A stretch of DNA of 64,000 bases, taken from Mauremys mutica (lineage: Eukaryota > Chordata > Testudines > Geoemydidae). The translations under genes were made by a program, and so were the position numbers. The notes beneath the pieces are model-generated. The model was not told the DNA's origin and did no database searches. It saw nothing but the letters and a program-made list of their open reading frames with translations. Shown here in pieces: positions 50,495 through 62,572 of the stretch. Every line of letters begins with the position of its first letter. Position 1 is the first letter of the stretch. The stretch covers positions 9,145,053 to 9,209,052 of the forward strand of contig NC_059079.1 of assembly GCF_020497125.1 (NCBI RefSeq), in the 5' to 3' direction.

Positions 50495-50759
50495 AGTCTT
50501 ATCAACATGGTGGTAATGCTTACCATTGTAGGGGGAGTTGTGCATTGATCGGCCCCTGTAGACCCTGCTGATGCACACTAAAGGTTCCCTAGTGCGCTTT
50601 AATGTAGTACTGTTTCAACAGCACTGTATTAAAAGCACAGTAGGGAATATGCAGTGTGCACCTGCAGGGTCCATGCAGACCAATTATTGAGGAACCTGTT
50701 AGTGCTCTTTAGAAATCAGACCCCCATAGTAAGCATTACCCCACCATGTAGACAAGCCC
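50495..50759. mobile_element. Harbinger-like MITE, 265 bp
   Basis: Left agtcttatcaacatggtgg and, reversed, right gggcttgtctacatggtgg form about 28-bp terminal repeats extending to 'taatgctta'. A TAA flanks it at 50492-50494 and 50760-50762, as for PIF/Harbinger. Confidence 0.75.
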
Positions 50760-51074
50760 TAAGTCCCATTAGCAAATGGGATTTGGGCTCCCAAGTGCTC
50801 TAAGTCCCTTCTTGTCGTAGAAGACTTTGAAAAAATTTCCCCTATACAGTGCAGTCCATGTATCTGTAAATTATATACACTAATCTTATTAGTTACTTGC
50901 GCAAGATATGGCCAATGAAAGTTCAGAATCAAATCTGCTTCTGTGTGCTGCCTCCAGTTTTCATTCCATCTTGATTGGTACAGTGATGTGTTCACAACTG
51001 AGGATTCAGTTGCGTTTCACCTTAACAAGCTAAAGTTGTTTGATGAATTCCACATTCAGTGTTGAGTTTTAGGA

Positions 51075-51560
51075 ATCCGGAGGAGGCCGTGTCCCCCGTG
51101 ATGAAGCTTGCACCACTTCCCTTGGGAGACTGTTCCATAGCCTAACAGTTATTGCTGTCAGGAAGATTTTCTCTTGAAATTTAGCCTATTATTTTTTTTG
51201 CCTTTCTTAATTTCATCTTGTTTCCTGCAGTTACACCTACAGATATCTCACTAATGATTCCTCTCCCTCCTTGGTTTTACACACTTCAAATATTTGCAGG
51301 CTGTTATGCCTCCTTTTAGTCACTGCTTAGCACATCTACAGTGTATTTTAATACTTAAAGATTTAGCTCTTTTTGTCTTGCCTCATAAATCATTCTCAAG
51401 TCCCTGGTCAGATTCATTGCTGTTTTCTGAAATCTGCCTCCAGTTTGTCAGTATTTTTCTCATGTCCCAAAATTAGTGCACTATTCTAAGTCTAGCTGGG
51501 CCAAAGCTGTAGAGAGAGGGAGCTGACACCTCCTTCCTCTAGGATGTGATGCATTTGTTT
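51075..51560 (-). mobile_element. CR1 LINE 3' portion, reversed
   Basis: The reverse complement reads 'aggctaaatttcaagagaaaatcttcctgac', 'aggctatggaacagtc' and 'tcccaagggaagtggtgcaag', the familiar CR1 end of ORF2. Further upstream parts reach about 51560. Degraded. Confidence 0.75.
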
Positions 51561-51681
51561 ATGCAGCCCCCTTTGAGGTGGAGAGTAGGAGGGCAGCTAC
51601 TTCATGTTGCAAACACGTGTAATTTGATTTGTGCTTTGCCCACATTATAGGTCTCTCTTAGCATTATTGCTTCCCATTTTA

Positions 51682-51683
<2 letters not shown>

Positions 51684-51719
<36 letters not shown>
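51684..51719 (+). repeat. (TG)n(AG)n compound microsatellite
   Basis: Eleven TG units followed by seven AG units. Confidence 0.95.
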
Positions 51720-52689
51720 GAGTATTTTTCCCCAATGTTTTAGTTTGCATCTTTCCATGATGAATCTTATTTTATTTCTACCTACGTTACTAATTTGTGT
51801 CTCTTTGTCTTTGGCTTTTCTTCTGTGCCGGATTCACTGCTGTGGACAGAAGTAATAACTCGTGGGGATTTCTGTCCCAATTGTGCATTATTCCGGGTCA
51901 GTGGATTTTGTGGACATCTGTAGCTCAATTCTGTTCTTGGAAAAACTGTTCTTTCCAGAACACAAAATCCACCAGTCCACAGGACTCCATACTTCTTACA
52001 GGGAGATAAGGAGGAAAAGAAAGAGAGGGGAGGTAGAGAGAACTAAATACAAAGTGCACGGGGCGGGGGGAGATCCATATATTTGCTCAAGAAATGGACT
52101 CCAAATTCTCTCATAAGTATAGTCCTTTTGTAGCCCATATATAACCACCTCATATGAGGGGTTTTTTAGTGTATCGTAGATTTTAATTATTGACTCAGAT
52201 CAGTGGGACACACTGTGTGTGTGTGTGGAGGGGAGGGGAAATCACCAAAATAAAACTTTTTAAATGATTGTGGGGAGCACAAATCTTAAATTGGGTGTAT
52301 CCTGTTTTTGTTCATGTTAATTTCTTTCACGGTACAGTAGTTCTGCCTCCAGATTCGAGGACATTGTTATGAGAAGGAATTTAAAGGTTAAGACTTCCAA
52401 AATTCAGTCTCTCAGTTGTGCCTTTTAATTTAACTACACTAGGCTAGATGCTCATTTATACTGCTGTGGCAGGGTAAAAGGGAAATTTTACACCCACTTT
52501 TAAAGTCCTTTAACCTGCCAGGGAGATGTAAGGAGGCAGTAGTGTAAATAAAACACACTGACCTCAGATTACAACTGGTCAGAAAAAGGTGGTTTTTTTC
52601 CCATTGAAAACGTCAACTTGTCAGTCAGAAATTGAAAACCAACATAGCTTAACTGAATTAACCCAACTTCATTCTCAAGCAGAGGAGGG

Positions 52690-53160
52690 TGGGCGCAATG
52701 GTTTGGGTGTTGGCCTGACACTTGGAAGATGTGAGTTCAGTTCCCTGACTTTGGGCAAGTCATAGAATCTTTGTCTTGGGGTATGTCTACACTACCCGCC
52801 GGATCAGCAGGCAGTGATCGATCCAGCAGGGATCGATTTACTGTGTCTAGTCTAGACGCGATAAATTGACCCCCGAGCCCTCTCCTGTACTCCAGTGCCG
52901 GCCGCAAAAGGTGCAAGCAGAGTCGACGGTGGAGCGGCAGCACGCTGAAGACACCGCGGTAAGTCGATCGAAGTATATGGACTTCAGCTACGTTATTCAC
53001 GTAGCTGAAGTTGCTTAACTTAGATCAATCCCCCTCTTCCCCCACCCGTCCAAGTGTAGACCAGGGCTTAGTTCTCCATCTGTGAAATGGGGATTATAGT
53101 ACTTGTCTACCTCACAAGCATGTTTTTAAGGATTAATGCACCAAAAATTGTGTGGCACTA
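52690..53160 (+). mobile_element. MIR-like CORE-SINE split by a MITE
   Basis: The left part has gcgcaatggtttgggtgttgg (A-box side), gagttcagttccctgac (B-box side) and tttgggcaagtcatagaatc. After the MITE it resumes with ttctccatctgtgaaatgggg and ctacctcacaagcatg..ttaaggattaatg. Joined, this is the MIR order. Confidence 0.8.
52778..53066. mobile_element. Harbinger-like MITE, 289 bp
   Basis: Left ggggtatgtctacactacc and, reversed, right ccctggtctacacttgg. A CTT flanks it at 52775-52777 and 53067-53069. It contains a perfect 13-bp hairpin, arms 52981-52993 and 52999-53011 with a 5-base loop. It is inserted in the MIR-like SINE. Confidence 0.75.
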
Positions 53161-53579
53161 AGATAGTGGGAACCTATACGTACCCTAGAAATAGATCAAT
53201 TCAGTCTCCAACCGACTTGGCTGCAACTGCTTCCAACCGACATGTCTGTTCTTTGAGCTCTGCATTCAGCATATTCCAAGTCTTAACTGGTGCAGTAATC
53301 ACACACAGTCATCTCCATTCTTACAGCACCATACTTATTTCAGATGAGATGTAAAATAGAAATCCCCAAATACTTGAGGTCATTAAAAGACCGTGGGACA
53401 CTTTCTGCAAAAGTAGGAATGTTGTAATTGGTACCCTGGTCAAATTCCAACTGGAGTAATCTTCCCTTGCACTTCCATTTAGACACCCTGGTCTTCATTT
53501 CCTCTTTTGAATGGTTGTATTGTGTCTTGGTCACTGTACTTCGTTCTCGAAGTTGTTTGTATTTCAGTTCAGGAGCTGC

Positions 53580-53743
53580 AGAAGGACCCTAAAAGTGGGG
53601 GGGCACCGGTGCCCGAACTGTGACCCCGCCTCCAGCACTACCCCTTTTTCCCTGAGACCCTGCTTCCACAACAACCTCTTCCCACCGAGACCTTATCCCC
53701 ACCCCCCTGCTATTCTCCACACACCCCCATTCCGGCGCCCCTG
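53580..53743. mobile_element. hAT-like non-autonomous element, 164 bp
   Basis: Ends CAGGAGCTGCAG and, reversed, CAGGGGCGCCGG. A perfect 8-base duplication tttcagtt lies at 53572-53579 and 53744-53751. The interior is C-rich. Confidence 0.85.
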
Positions 53744-53751
53744 TTTCAGTT

Positions 53752-56700
53752 GTGTGCTCCCTATACGTACTGGGTGAGATTTCCAGAACTGGTCAGCAGT
53801 GAGTGCTCTTGAATGTCAGGCCCATTTTATATGTTTGCTTCATTTCATAGGTGTTCTTTGATACTTCAGGATGAAAAGCCTTGTGCAGTATAAAGCTATG
53901 GTCTGAGTTTCAGAGGCATGGAGCATATTCAATTTCTGGTTGAATTCACTGGGCACTTCCAGGGCCCAATATCTCTGCCATTCAAGCCGCTAAAAGCTAT
54001 TATCATACATTAAAACATTGCGTCAAAAATATGAAGGCGGACAAAGCAAACGTTATTGTTATCTCCCTGTTGTAGTTTGTGAAAGCCAGGTTTTATAGCC
54101 TAGTGCAGCTCTGAATGGATGGTCTTTTCCCTTTAGCTCTTCGTCTAGGGCCACCATATTCGAGGCCGAGTTATTCCCTCCAGACTAGAGGCTCTAAAAC
54201 TCATGAGGTGGTTTTGACCTGGTGAGTCTTGAACGTTTGTTTCATGTAGGATTATAGGATATCTTTTTGAGTTTTTGAACAAGTCTTTTTACTATCTGGT
54301 CTGTCTTTCTTTTTCTATCTATTTTTGTACAGCTTCTTGTACCTCCCTCATTGTCATACTATCTGAACACCTTTCAGCAGTGCATTAAACAATTGGACTA
54401 AAATATGTGCCATGGGGGAATGGTTGGGACATGTGTAGTGTCTTTTTTGTTTGGTAGGGTTTTGTTTTTAAACACACAGCAGTTTGTGCATGATATTAGA
54501 GAAGGAGTGTACCTTGCACTTGGAAGGAGAGGTCTTGAGGTTTGCGATGGTCCTTAGTTCCTGTGAGAGTTCGTTTCACAGTTTTGGACCAGTCTCCCCA
54601 CCCAGCTTCTCCTGCGCAGATGAGCTTTTATCAGATTCCCTCTGGCATTACTAGAGTTTAGGTAGTGCTAGAAATTCACTTTCTGTGAGATTTCCTATGG
54701 GAGAGTGCAGCCTTTGCCATTCTGATTGCAGGGCTTCAGTGCCCTTAGGGAAGTATTTTCTGAGGGATACCATCCTTTCTGAGCAGTATTTTATGTCTGT
54801 GTGTTTGTTTTTTAAACATTGGTGCCTTACTGAAGCTTCCAGCTAGATGCAGTCTTAAACCATGAAACTTATGAGCTTCCCCTTAAGTTTGGTTTTCCTG
54901 ATTTTTATTATGTTCCCAGACAATTAGTGACTTTTGGGGGAGGGGAGAGTGGGGAGCAGCATCCTTGTTTTACTTGGGAATCCCAGGTATCCCTGACCTA
55001 TAAGACCCCCCTTTCTAGCTTAAGATTTTTGTTACTGGCATCTCCATTTTAAGCAGCAATAGGCAGCACTCTCAAATTGTAGCTGTACCACAGAGAAGGT
55101 TGGTTGGGATTTACTCTGCTTGGGCCCAACCTGCCTTCTGTAACACCTGAGATACGCGAACACTTATAAGTCACTTTCAAAGTGGAGCAGAGTTATTGCA
55201 TCAGTAGTACTGGACTATTTCCTGTATTCTTTCAGGAGATACCATTCTGCGCCCATCAAAAATACCTTTGTTTCTTTGTCAAGGACCAAACCATTCACAG
55301 TTTATCTCTCTCCCCCTTTTGAGAATGACCCTGAAAGTGCTTGCTAAATTCTAGCAGATGTGACCGCTAGACTGTAGTAGAAACAGGCTTTCTCTCCATT
55401 CTTGGACAAGCAGCAGCTTCCCTAAACAAAGTTCTGTTTACTCTGAAGCAGTTCACGTCTATTTTAAATAGCCTGTAGGGTAATTAGACACCGTGTTAGA
55501 AAGCTACACCTAGTACAAGACAAGTTGTGACCTTCACACTCTGTTTATATTGGCTTATAGCAGTGAGGGGCTTACCTTAATTTTCTGATCTTGATAGCAT
55601 TGTGTATTGTGTTTCCATACTCTTCTTTCAGTACAGATTCCTTGGATGACAGCAGCTTTCTCTGCCCTTCTGTGAAAGGGATGTAAAAACAGATGACGTA
55701 TCAAGTTACTGTGAAAATGGGCACATTTTAGGAGCAAGAATACAGGGGACAAGTGGACTGAACAGGAAGTATTCTCACTTCCAAAGATTATTCCTAATAA
55801 GAATATGGACAGCTCTTTGTAGACAGTGTCTTGCAGGAAGGGGACACTTAAGATTATCAGAGAGTCAGTAGGCTTCCTCCTCTTTCTGTAGGTATAACCA
55901 CTCATGGAGGCCATCTAATCAATTAACCATAAGTAAATACTTATGTGAACGTTTGATGAGGGATGGTTTAAATGTAAGATCTTGCACCCAATGAAATGCC
56001 TACTGAGATGTTCTTCCATCAGCTGATACCAATGTAAAGGCTGACTTTTCTGGACCTGTTGCTCATGAGACTCAACAGTGATGTGTGTATTTGTTTGACT
56101 TTTTGTAGAACCCCACGTGCTTTCTCAAAGCTCCTCTGAGAGCTGAAGCAAAACAGGGTGAAAGGCATTCTCATTCTGCCCAGCTGGCTTAAATAAATGT
56201 AGTTCTTAGTGTTGATCCTACTTGAAGGTAAACTTGCAAGACTTCTTTCTGGTGCTAGATATTTTTCCTGTGTTGTCTTTGACAGTTTGGAGCACTGAAT
56301 GCTACTTAACTGACCTTCAGGACCAGAACCCTGCAGAACTCACTGCTCTCTTCCTAAGGGTAGATGATTCCCCCACCCCCAGCCTTTTGGGGGAGGGCTG
56401 GGGGGATGTATGAGACTTTAGAGTGAAAAAGTTTGGTATGCAGGATTTCCTTGTGAAAAATCTGGGATGAGGCCTAGGCCAGAGCTTGTTAGAAGCCCCA
56501 CTATTGACCAGTTGAAACTTAAAGAAGTACCATTCATAAAACTTACATTTGGAGGGCCTCTACTTTTCATATTTGCTGCTTCTTGGTGATTGCCTAAGTT
56601 AAGACCTATGCTTAGTTTACTTTCCCTTGGTCTGAATCTCCTCTCCATGGCTTCCCTCCCCTTTTTAGGTGATTGCAGTCAGTTTCCCTTTTGGGAACTA

Positions 56701-57444
56701 TCATGGCAACTGAAATGATGATGAACTTGGCAGCACATCTGTCTCTGTGCATTTTCAATGTGTCCATCTCTGTAGTATCCATGTAACCTTCTGTGAATGC
56801 TACGTCGTCTCCCCCAAAATACATTTTCTAATGAGATTTTTGCCATTCCTAATTTTTCCCTGGGTCTCCCTCTTCTTTCCACATCCCCATAAAGTAAGCT
56901 GATCTTATTAAAAGAGTAATTAGGGAAAAAAAGGAATGTGTTTAAAATCCTCTAGAAATATGTTGGATTTCTCAAGCACTAGACATCCAGGATGGGAACC
57001 CTAAATATAATTAGGTCTCTTGTATTGCTAGTGTTTTAAAGGGGGAGAGTGCTCCAGCTACTCTTAATTTTTGTTAAGAAAAAGAAATGTGGCATTTTGC
57101 AAGCTTCTTTTAAACATATTGAGAAGGCCATTTGATAATTTTTCTTGTTTGCTTGCTGGCTTTCGTTAGGATATGGTAAAAAGCGGAACAGTCTGTAGAC
57201 AATGCAAAAAATGTTCTGCCTTTGCCGATTTGTAAGTGAAAACTATTATCCAAAAATTGTATGCAGGAGAGGAATACTTTTTTTCTCTTTTTCCTAAACT
57301 TGCCTCTGCATTTCCTGGGTGAGTTTGTGGCTTCCACGGGGAGAGCAGACCTGAGTTTGAAAGATACTTCTGCGGACTGTATTTATGATTTGCGCCTGTG
57401 TTTGGAAAGCTTGTAAAATGGAAAGATCCATTGCTCTTGTTCAG
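53752..57444. other. Intron 2, no gene seen
   Basis: 3.7 kb without a recognised element. The 119-codon minus-strand frame at 55555-55914 has no known domain. Confidence 0.45.
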
Positions 57445-57850
57445 ATTTGTCTAATTATATTGCGGTGATACCTAAGGACCTTAACCGTGGACTAGAACCC
57501 CATTGTGCAGAGTGCTGTGCAAACCCAAAACAAAAAGATGGGTCCCTACCCCAAAGAGCTTGCAATCTAAATATAAGGCAAAAGACAGCAAATGGACACA
57601 GATAGGGTAGTACAATGAAACAATGAGACAACATTGGTCAGCATGACACAGTTTTATCAGAATACAAGAAGCCTAACGGTTGTCAAGTTTTTTGGAGGTA
57701 TCCTGGCATAGAAGAGTTTGAAGGAGGCTAATGAGCTTTGCAGACGTTTATGGGAAGTTCCTCCAAAGCATAGCGGGTAGTTGGGGAGAAAGCACGAAGG
57801 TGTTTGAAAATGCAACAGTGGCCAGTGGTTAATTGGCATCATCTCAGCTG
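57445..57850 (-). repeat. L2/CORE-SINE-type tail repeat and associated body
   Basis: The stretch gaaccccattgtgcagagtgc...aaacaaaaagatgggtccctacc.caaagagcttgcaatctaa (57495-57570) is the reversed tail pattern. The following 'gagctttgcagacg...gaagttcctccaaagcatag..gagaaagcac' commonly continues it. Confidence 0.65.
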
Positions 57851-59318
57851 GCCTAATAGGGAAGCAAATTGGACTTCAGTTTGGCAACAAATCCTTCACT
57901 AAATATCCCAGGATTAAGTACAGATGCGGGGGCAATAATTGGATTTAAGGAACCGAGCAATGTGTGATATACAGCATTTCATCTGTAGGGGTCTCTTTAA
58001 ATCCCAGGTGACATGTGACTGAATGTGGTTACCCTCTGATGACTGATGTAAAACGGGTTAGTAGTTGTGGTCCAGTTACTGAAGAGGGAGATACTGCATT
58101 GCAAGAATAGCATCCAAGTAATGGACACCAGCTGGCATTCACATTGACGATTTCGGGAGAGCAGCTGAAGATTTCAGTTAGTGTCTCACCTCTAGATTGG
58201 GTGAGGTACAGGGAAGATGTGGTGTAGGGAGCCTGGCATTACTGGTATCCATATTATACCTGTTCTTGTGAATAACTAGAGGGTTCCAGTGCAGACAACC
58301 TAGCACTCTGTGAATGTGATGAAATTCCCTTTATTTTAAAAAAAAAAAGGGGGGGAAGGCTAAATTTTTGGTTTTGGCTTAATGCTGCTCACACATTGAT
58401 AGGTCTCAAGACCAAAGAGAGTGATTTCTTCAAAAGAGCATCCAGTGTGCGGGACACCAACCTGAAGAGGCCCAGCTTGGCTCAGAGGATGATGATGTCT
58501 TTTTTGTTTTGCTTCGGGGAATGGCTGCACTAGAAACTGGGAGGGGAGGTGGGGGCGGGGAGAGAGAACAACAAGCCAGAATAGTAGGAGTGCGAAGATC
58601 TAGAAATACAACATGCTAGCCCTACCTCATAGTGGTGTCTAATGAACTAGTGGATTCCCAAGTACAGAAAACAAGACTCACAATTTAACCTGGTGCTGTG
58701 ATGTGACATGTGTGAATGGACTGCTGTGCCTGTGCAGAACCCCATTGAGATGCCCAACTGCATGCTATATGTTGCCGGATCAGGGCCTAAGAAATGGTTT
58801 CCTTTTTCAGAACATGCAATAAAAAGATATGATCAAATAAATGAAAGCTCATATTTCTTGGCCATGGTTTAGAACAAATCCTCTTCCCCTCCTCCAGTAT
58901 CCATTTGCAGCGCACATGAATCTAGAGTCTGTTTTTTTTGTCATGAGATTTATTGCTATTGAGAATAGTTTGAAAAGAATTTATATTTAGCATGGTTTGT
59001 TCCATTTTTTTTGTTTGTTTGTTTCTTGGCTATGAATGTTTTAGTACACTAAAAATTTACAATGTCTGCTAGCCATCTCATATGACCAAGCATAGGTTTT
59101 CACAAAATTATTTTTCTGTGGATTTTTCCTTTTGACTCTGTTGGCTGGCATTCTGTTGACTGAGGTAGAATTTTTTTTCCTTCAGCATCTTTGATATAAA
59201 GTATAGACTGCTAAATCATATGGCAGAATGCAGCAACAAAAATTCGGTAATTGAACTAACTGCATCAAGATTGTTGTGGGTTGAGCTTTAATGGTTCATT
59301 TAATAGTAAAGCAGTATT
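57851..59318. other. Intron 2, no gene seen
   Basis: Unclassified; an A12 then G7 run is at about 58340-58358. Confidence 0.45.
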
Positions 59319-59330
59319 TTTCCTTTTTTG

Positions 59331-59541
59331 TAAAAGCAGCAGAGAGTCCTGTGGCACCTTATAGACTAACAGACGTATTGGAGCATGAGCTTTCGTGGGT
59401 GAATACCCACTTCGTGCATCTGACAAAGTGGGTATTCACCCACGAAAGCTCATGCTCCAATACGTCTGTTAGTCTATAAGGTGCCACAGGACTCTTTGCT
59501 GCTTTTCCAGATCCAGACTAACACGGCTACCCCTCTGATAC
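59331..59541 (+). mobile_element. Fold-back retroposon, 211 bp, with 12-bp target duplication
   Basis: The left arm (taaaagcagcagagagtcct ... acccacttcgt) is the near-exact reverse complement of the right arm (tgggtattcacccacg ... ctttgctgctttt). After the right arm a unique tail reads agactaacacggctacccct...gatac. Flanking duplication tttccttttttg is at 59319-59330 and 59542-59553. The 12-bp duplication points to target-primed reverse transcription, and the inverted 5' arm to twin priming or template switching. Source element and autonomous partner are not identified. Confidence 0.88.
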
Positions 59542-59553
59542 TTTCCTTTTTTG

Positions 59554-60086
59554 GACTCCCTGAAATTAAGTGTTTAGAATGTTGAATAAGTCAGTTTAGA
59601 TTTTTCTTTCCACAAGAAATTTTATACAATATAACATCGCTGATGGAGGAATTAGCATACATGTGATAAAAACACAATCAGTAGCTTAGGAATAGAAGTT
59701 TATGATTAGCTTTTTATATATGCATTATCAATCACTTCTTTTGAGGAATTTTGTTCTTTGAATCAGATTATGCAAACATGAAAAGGAGTAACTTTGCTCA
59801 TGTGAATTGCCTCCTTCCATGGAAACATCCATGTAGATATCTTCTTGTGTGGAGGATGGCAGATGGCCAGTGCAAAGTAACCTTAATGATGTAACTAAGG
59901 AACTCCAGAGAAAGGAATGGGGGGACATGAGAAGCTTTGTCTCCAGGTCAGTGTTGTTCTCCTCTTGTATCGGCCGTCTCATGTCACTCTCTCCCCTCCC
60001 CAAAGTTCCTTTTGGGTTACTTTTATCTATATTCTCTTCCTTAAAAAGGTATTTATGCAAATGTCTCTGAGAAACGAGAGAGACAA
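59554..60086. other. Intron 2, no gene seen
   Basis: The 110-codon minus-strand frame at 59728-60060 has no known domain and overlaps + strand frames. Confidence 0.45.
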
Positions 60087-60170
60087 GGTGGGTGAGCTAA
60101 TATGTTTTTATTGGTCCAAGTTCTGTTGGTGAGAGACGAGCTTTTGAGCCACACAGAGCTCTTCGGGTTG
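60087..60170 (+). repeat. Dispersed repeat fragment
   Basis: ggtgagctaatatgttttta..ggtccaagttctgttggtgag and cacacagagctcttcgg match a repeat I know as common in turtles; class not determined. Confidence 0.55.
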
Positions 60171-60905
60171 GGAATCATTAGGAAAGGGATAGATAATAAG
60201 GCAGAAAATATCATATTGCCTCTATATAAATCAACGGTACACCCACACCTTGAATACTGTGTGCAGAGCTGGTCGCCCCAACTCTAAAAAGATATATTGG
60301 AATTGGAAAAGGTACAGAAAAAGGCAACAAAAATGATTAGGGGTATGGAACAGCTTACGTATGAGGAGAGATTAATAAGACTGGGATTTTTCATCTTGGG
60401 GAAGAGATGACGAAGGGGGGATATGATAGAGATCTATAAAATCATGACTGGTGTGGAGAAAGTAAATAAGGAAGGGTTATTTACTCTTTCTTATAATACA
60501 AGAACTAGGGATCACCAAATGAAATTAATAGGCATCAGGTTTAAAACAAACAAAAGGAAGTATTTTTTCACACCACACACAGTGAACCTGTGGAACTCTT
60601 TGCCAGAGGATGTTGTGAAGGCCAAGACAATAACAGGGTTCAGAAAAGAATTAGGTACGTTAATGGAGGCTAGGTCCATCAATGGCTATTAGCCAGGAGG
60701 AGCAGGGATACAAAACCATGCTCTGAAGTGTCCCTAGCCTCTGTTTGTCAGAAGCTGGGAATGGGCAGTGAGATGGTCCACTTGATGATGATCTGTTCTC
60801 TTCATTCTCTGTGAAGCACCTGGCTTTAGCCACTGTCAGAAAACAAGATTCTGGGCTAGATGGACCTTTGTTCTTACTCGGTATGGCCATTTTTGTGCCC
60901 TGTGT
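60171..60905 (+). mobile_element. CR1 LINE, 3' part of ORF2 and 3' end
   Basis: In pieces it encodes [54 protein letters not shown] and a [22 protein letters not shown] segment. These are the C-terminal signature of CR1/L2-type ORF2. The 3' end reads ttctgggctagatggacctttg..ctcggtatggcca, the same type as 43731. One 89-codon stretch (60423-60692) is still open, the rest is frameshifted. Confidence 0.88.
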
Positions 60906-60924
60906 GACTCTGGACAAGTCATTC

Positions 60925-61206
60925 ACGGCCAGATTCTTAACGGTATCTATAGATATCTAGATATGTTATATGAGGTATGTTGCAACACTTAAGTAACTTA
61001 GACAGCTAAGTCCCATTTTCAAACGTGACTTAGGCACCTAGGAGCCTATATCCCATTGATTTCAATTAGACTTAGGCGCCTAAATACCTTTGAGAATCTG
61101 GGTCTAAAAGCTTGTCTCTTTTCAGAATGGGACTTAGCCATCTAAGTCACTTAGGCCTCACAGTGCTGAGCAGAGCAACACCTTAATACCTTTGAAAATC
61201 TGGGCA
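60925..61206. repeat. Palindromic 'ttaggcgcctaa' repeat cluster
   Basis: Repeated and inverted units with cccatt..ttag.c.cctaa..acctttgagaatctggg (61055-61110) and again taatacctttgaaaatctgggc at the end (61183-61205). MITE-like, class unknown. Confidence 0.6.
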
Positions 61207-61317
61207 TTATTCTCTCTCTGCATCAGACCGTTCCCCAGGTGTGAAATACAAATTACTTTATTGAGCTCTACTAATGGAAAGTGCAGTGTAAGAGTTATTT
61301 ATTTATTATTATTATTA

Positions 61318-61440
61318 TTGTATTTATTTGTATTGTGATAGCACTTATGAGCCCCAGTCCTGGAACAGGACCCTGTGGTGCTAGGCGTTATACAAACACA
61401 CAATGCAAAGACTGTCCCTGCCCCACAGTGCATACCCCAC
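61318..61440 (-). repeat. L2/CORE-SINE-type tail repeat
   Basis: gagccccagtcctggaacag, ccctgtggtgctaggcgtta and caaagactgtccctgcccca are the reversed tail pattern. A TTA microsatellite (about 61297-61318) precedes it. Confidence 0.7.
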
Positions 61441-61526
61441 TTGCCAGAGGTATCGAGGGTAAACACATTCAAGATTGGGAGGGGCCCATCTGTAGCTGCA
61501 GTGGGGTCCATATAAATACTTTAGGT

Positions 61527-61723
61527 CGGGGATTCTCAAACTTCATTGCACCACAACCCTCTTCTGACAACAAAGTTTCTACATGAGTGGGCCACAGCCT
61601 GAGCTCCGCCGCCCCAGGTGGGGGAAGTGGGGGCTGCGGCCCGAGGGTGGGCAGCGGGAGAGCTTGGGCTTCAGCTTCGGCCCTGGGTCCCAGCAAGTCA
61701 CCACCCATTTTGGAGAACCGCTG
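61527..61723. mobile_element. hAT-like non-autonomous element, about 197 bp
   Basis: Left cggggattctcaaacttc and, reversed, right cagcggttctccaaaatgg belong to the same 'ggttctcaaac' group as 40889. Flanks ctttaggt and ccttagaa match at 5 of 8, so the limits are approximate. Confidence 0.65.
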
Positions 61724-62364
61724 CCTTAGAAAAGAGTGCGGAGGGGTGACACCAGAAGCATTTGTTACGCTATTTATGCTCCTGCTTCTTTGCTCAGTTT
61801 AACTTTTGGTTAGTGCCAGCGAACTGGGGTTGGAATATATTTGTTGAGATGGATTTAGCCATTCGGGAAGAAGGGGTGTGTTTTATGCTTGTACTTCTAG
61901 ACCTAGTGAATGGAAGTGCTCCCTTGATGTATGTAATTTAAAATAGCAATTTCCTGTCTGTAACGCTGCATGTGGTCATTGTAGCAGTGAAATAAAGCAT
62001 TTCTGTGGGTTTTTAAAGGAGTTCTGCAATATGCATTTAAACCTTAAAAATTGAGCACCTTGAGCTGATTTTTAGAAGACTGAGACATTCCTATTATTAT
62101 ATGGATTATGCAACACAACATTTCTAGGTGTTTTTTCCCCCAAATACAGTAGGCCAAATGCACTCACGCGCTCTCTCTCCTCCCCCACCCCCACCTGCTC
62201 CCCACAAAAACAAAGTAAGAAAGTTTTATGTAGCAGAGATGGAATCCCTCCACCGGACTAGGGCATAGCTCCTCATGTGCAGGATGCTTAGTGACCTCTG
62301 CTTCCCCCATGCAGGGGTGTGAGAAAGAGCTGGGTAGCTACTTCTGCATTATTGCAGTTAGAGC
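61724..62364. other. Intron 2, no gene seen
   Basis: Unclassified sequence before the second fold-back element. Confidence 0.45.
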
Positions 62365-62377
62365 CTCTATGGAGTAC

Positions 62378-62559
62378 AAGCAGCAAAGAGTCCTGTGGCA
62401 CCTTATAGACTAACAGACGTTTTGGAGCATGAGCTTTCGTGGTAGGTATTCACCCACGGAAGCTCATGCTCCAAAACGTCTGTTAGTCTATAAGGTGCCA
62501 CAGGACTCTTTGCTGCTTTTACAGATCCAGACTAACACGGCTACCCCTCTGATACTTGA
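62378..62559 (+). mobile_element. Fold-back retroposon, 182 bp, with 13-bp target duplication
   Basis: Same family and architecture as 59331. The left arm starts aagcagcaaagagtcctg and ends with ctttcgtgg. A loop taggtatt leads into the right arm cacccacggaagctcatg, then the tail actaacacggctacccctc. Duplication ctctatggagtac is exact at 62365-62377 and 62560-62572. Confidence 0.9.
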
Positions 62560-62572
62560 CTCTATGGAGTAC

